DNA from: Neobacillus sp. DY30
GTDB taxonomy: Bacteria; Bacillota; Bacilli; Bacillales; Cytobacillaceae
DNA length: 64,000 bases
Assembly: GCF_030123065.1 (NCBI RefSeq)
Contig: NZ_CP126093.1
Location: 3,104,001-3,168,000, forward strand
Direction: 5' to 3'
Each line of letters opens with the position of its first letter. Position 1 is the stretch's first letter. Below are positions 63,075-64,000 of the stretch, in pieces. Position numbers and translations under genes: made by a program. The notes under the pieces were generated by a model that was given only the letters and a program-made list of their open reading frames with translations, had not been told where the DNA came from and made no database searches.

Positions 63075-64000
63075 ATGCCTGATAAAGCTGCAATAACTTC
63101 ATCCGAACTAGGAGTTCTATGGCTTACATACCAAGAGAAAACGATGATTTTGCGAATGCTTGAATACTTTATTGAAAAAGCTGACGACGAAAAAGCCAAA
63201 AAAATCATGACTGATGTGTACAATGAAATCGACATTTATGTTGGCAAAATAACAAACATTTTCAAAAGTGAAGGGGCTGTAATCCCAGTGGGGTTTACTA
63301 CTGAAGATGTTAACAAAGATGTACCCAAGTTATATGATAATGGTTTTGACATCATGTTTGTACGGTTACTAAAAGAAATTAGTATGGGGTTGCATACACT
63401 AAATATAAACATGGTATATCGTGAAGATATTGTCATGCTTTTTAAGGAACTTACCGCAATTACCCAAGCATATTACAATTCTTGTACACAATATTTGATT
63501 GAAAAAGGGATGTTGGCTAGGGCTCCATATGTTTCTATGCCCAACTCAGTTGAGTTTGTTAAAGAAACAAACTATTTGGGTGGACTTAACCCATTTACTA
63601 AAATTGGTAACAAGAGAACCTTAAATACGGTAGAGGTTGCTTATATTTTTCATGGTATTGAATCAAATGTGACTGGGTTACAAATGATTACTGGTTTTGC
63701 TCAATGTGCCAATAAATCAGAAGTGAAAAAATTTTTTACAAAAGGTGCAGAACTCGCCAAAAGTATTATTAAAGAGATGAGTGAAACATTTTTAGAGGAT
63801 GGGATTCAAATTCCTTCCCCCTCAGGTGGAAATGCGACTCGTTCAACAGTTCCTCCGTTTTCCGATAAGCTCATGATGTATTGTACCAGTCTGTTTTGTA
63901 GTTTTTCTATGGGAGGCAATGCCTTAGGAACTGCTTTTAGTTTACGGAATGATTTGGCAGCAAAAAATACTGCTTTTACTAAAGATATTTTCGAATATGC
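63075..64000 (+). CDS. DUF3231 family protein (3' partial)
   Basis: At least 308 residues, running off the window. ITSSELGVLWLTYQEKTMILRM at the start and FSDKLMMYCTSLFCSFSMGG in the second half match the two-repeat DUF3231 layout, as in the complete relative at 41943-42947 (SSEIGSLWGEYVSGTA; SPFSDKLLMYHMG). AGGAGG is 8 bases before the ATG. Function unknown. Confidence 0.9.
   Translation, partial: MPDKAAITSSELGVLWLTYQEKTMILRMLEYFIEKADDEKAKKIMTDVYNEIDIYVGKITNIFKSEGAVIPVGFTTEDVNKDVPKLYDNGFDIMFVRLLKEISMGLHTLNINMVYREDIVMLFKELTAITQAYYNSCTQYLIEKGMLARAPYVSMPNSVEFVKETNYLGGLNPFTKIGNKRTLNTVEVAYIFHGIESNVTGLQMITGFAQCANKSEVKKFFTKGAELAKSIIKEMSETFLEDGIQIPSPSGGNATRSTVPPFSDKLMMYCTSLFCSFSMGGNALGTAFSLRNDLAAKNTAFTKDIFEY

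Overview
The window looks like chromosome from a low-GC, endospore-forming member of the Bacillaceae (Bacillus/Neobacillus-like). The evidence is a GerA-type germinant receptor operon, the spore cortex hydrolase CwlJ, HutP-controlled histidine utilisation with catabolite-responsive elements, adenine-type purine riboswitches, AGGAGG-like ribosome binding sites and many GTG/TTG starts.

Layout. 1-7.3 kb: hflK (cut by the window edge), hflC, an NfeD/ClpP-class membrane protease, a DUF2294 protein, an FdhF/YdeP-type molybdopterin oxidoreductase and its partner fdhD. 7.5-13.9 kb: a leftward ger operon (A, B and C subunits, preceded by a 41-residue coupled membrane peptide), a universal-stress-type protein and cwlJ. 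23.1-37.5 kb is a conventional block: MATE exporter, hutP-attenuator-hutH, AGCS amino-acid/Na+ symporter, PepSY membrane protein, DinB-like protein, rifampicin phosphotransferase, CBS-HEPN protein, tyrosine phosphatase, alpha/beta hydrolase, and adenosine deaminase under an adenine riboswitch. A second adenine riboswitch at 59.4 kb precedes an MTA/SAH-type deaminase.

The unusual part is 13.3-23.0 kb and 37.7-62.3 kb. About 28 full or partial copies of one roughly 70-125 bp repeat are scattered there, all in the same (+) orientation. Each is a conserved 5' box (core CTAACGGGTGC), often a GC-rich terminator-like hairpin (core GCTGCGGC), and a conserved 3' box (core CTAACGGGGCAGGTTAGTTGAATAAG in two parts). 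Copies commonly sit a few to a few tens of bases after the stop codon of a short, self-contained (+) gene: immunity-like proteins, small membrane proteins, VOC, DoxX, VanZ, RDD, deoxyribosyltransferase-like, DNA-repair-like. Gene-repeat-gene-repeat order in one direction, with a (frameshifted) tyrosine recombinase on the opposite strand, resembles a cassette array. Two copies of one IS110-family element sit at exactly the same point of the repeat 3' box. Their downstream non-coding RNA region contains short segments matching both halves of that target and both IS ends, as expected of a bridge RNA. A second kind of IS110 element, an IS3-family element and a serine resolvase with an adjacent palindromic site also lie in this region.

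Many cassette-region genes carry frameshifts or nonsense codons (DUF421, integrase, transposase copy 1, an SMI1-like gene, several fragments), while the conventional blocks are largely intact, so the array appears to be partly decaying. Sequencing indels cannot be excluded from sequence alone. Also in the accessory region are a tachylectin-like repeat protein fused to a zinc metalloprotease and a GC-rich PadR-DUF1048-ABC exporter module with a shared operator-like motif.
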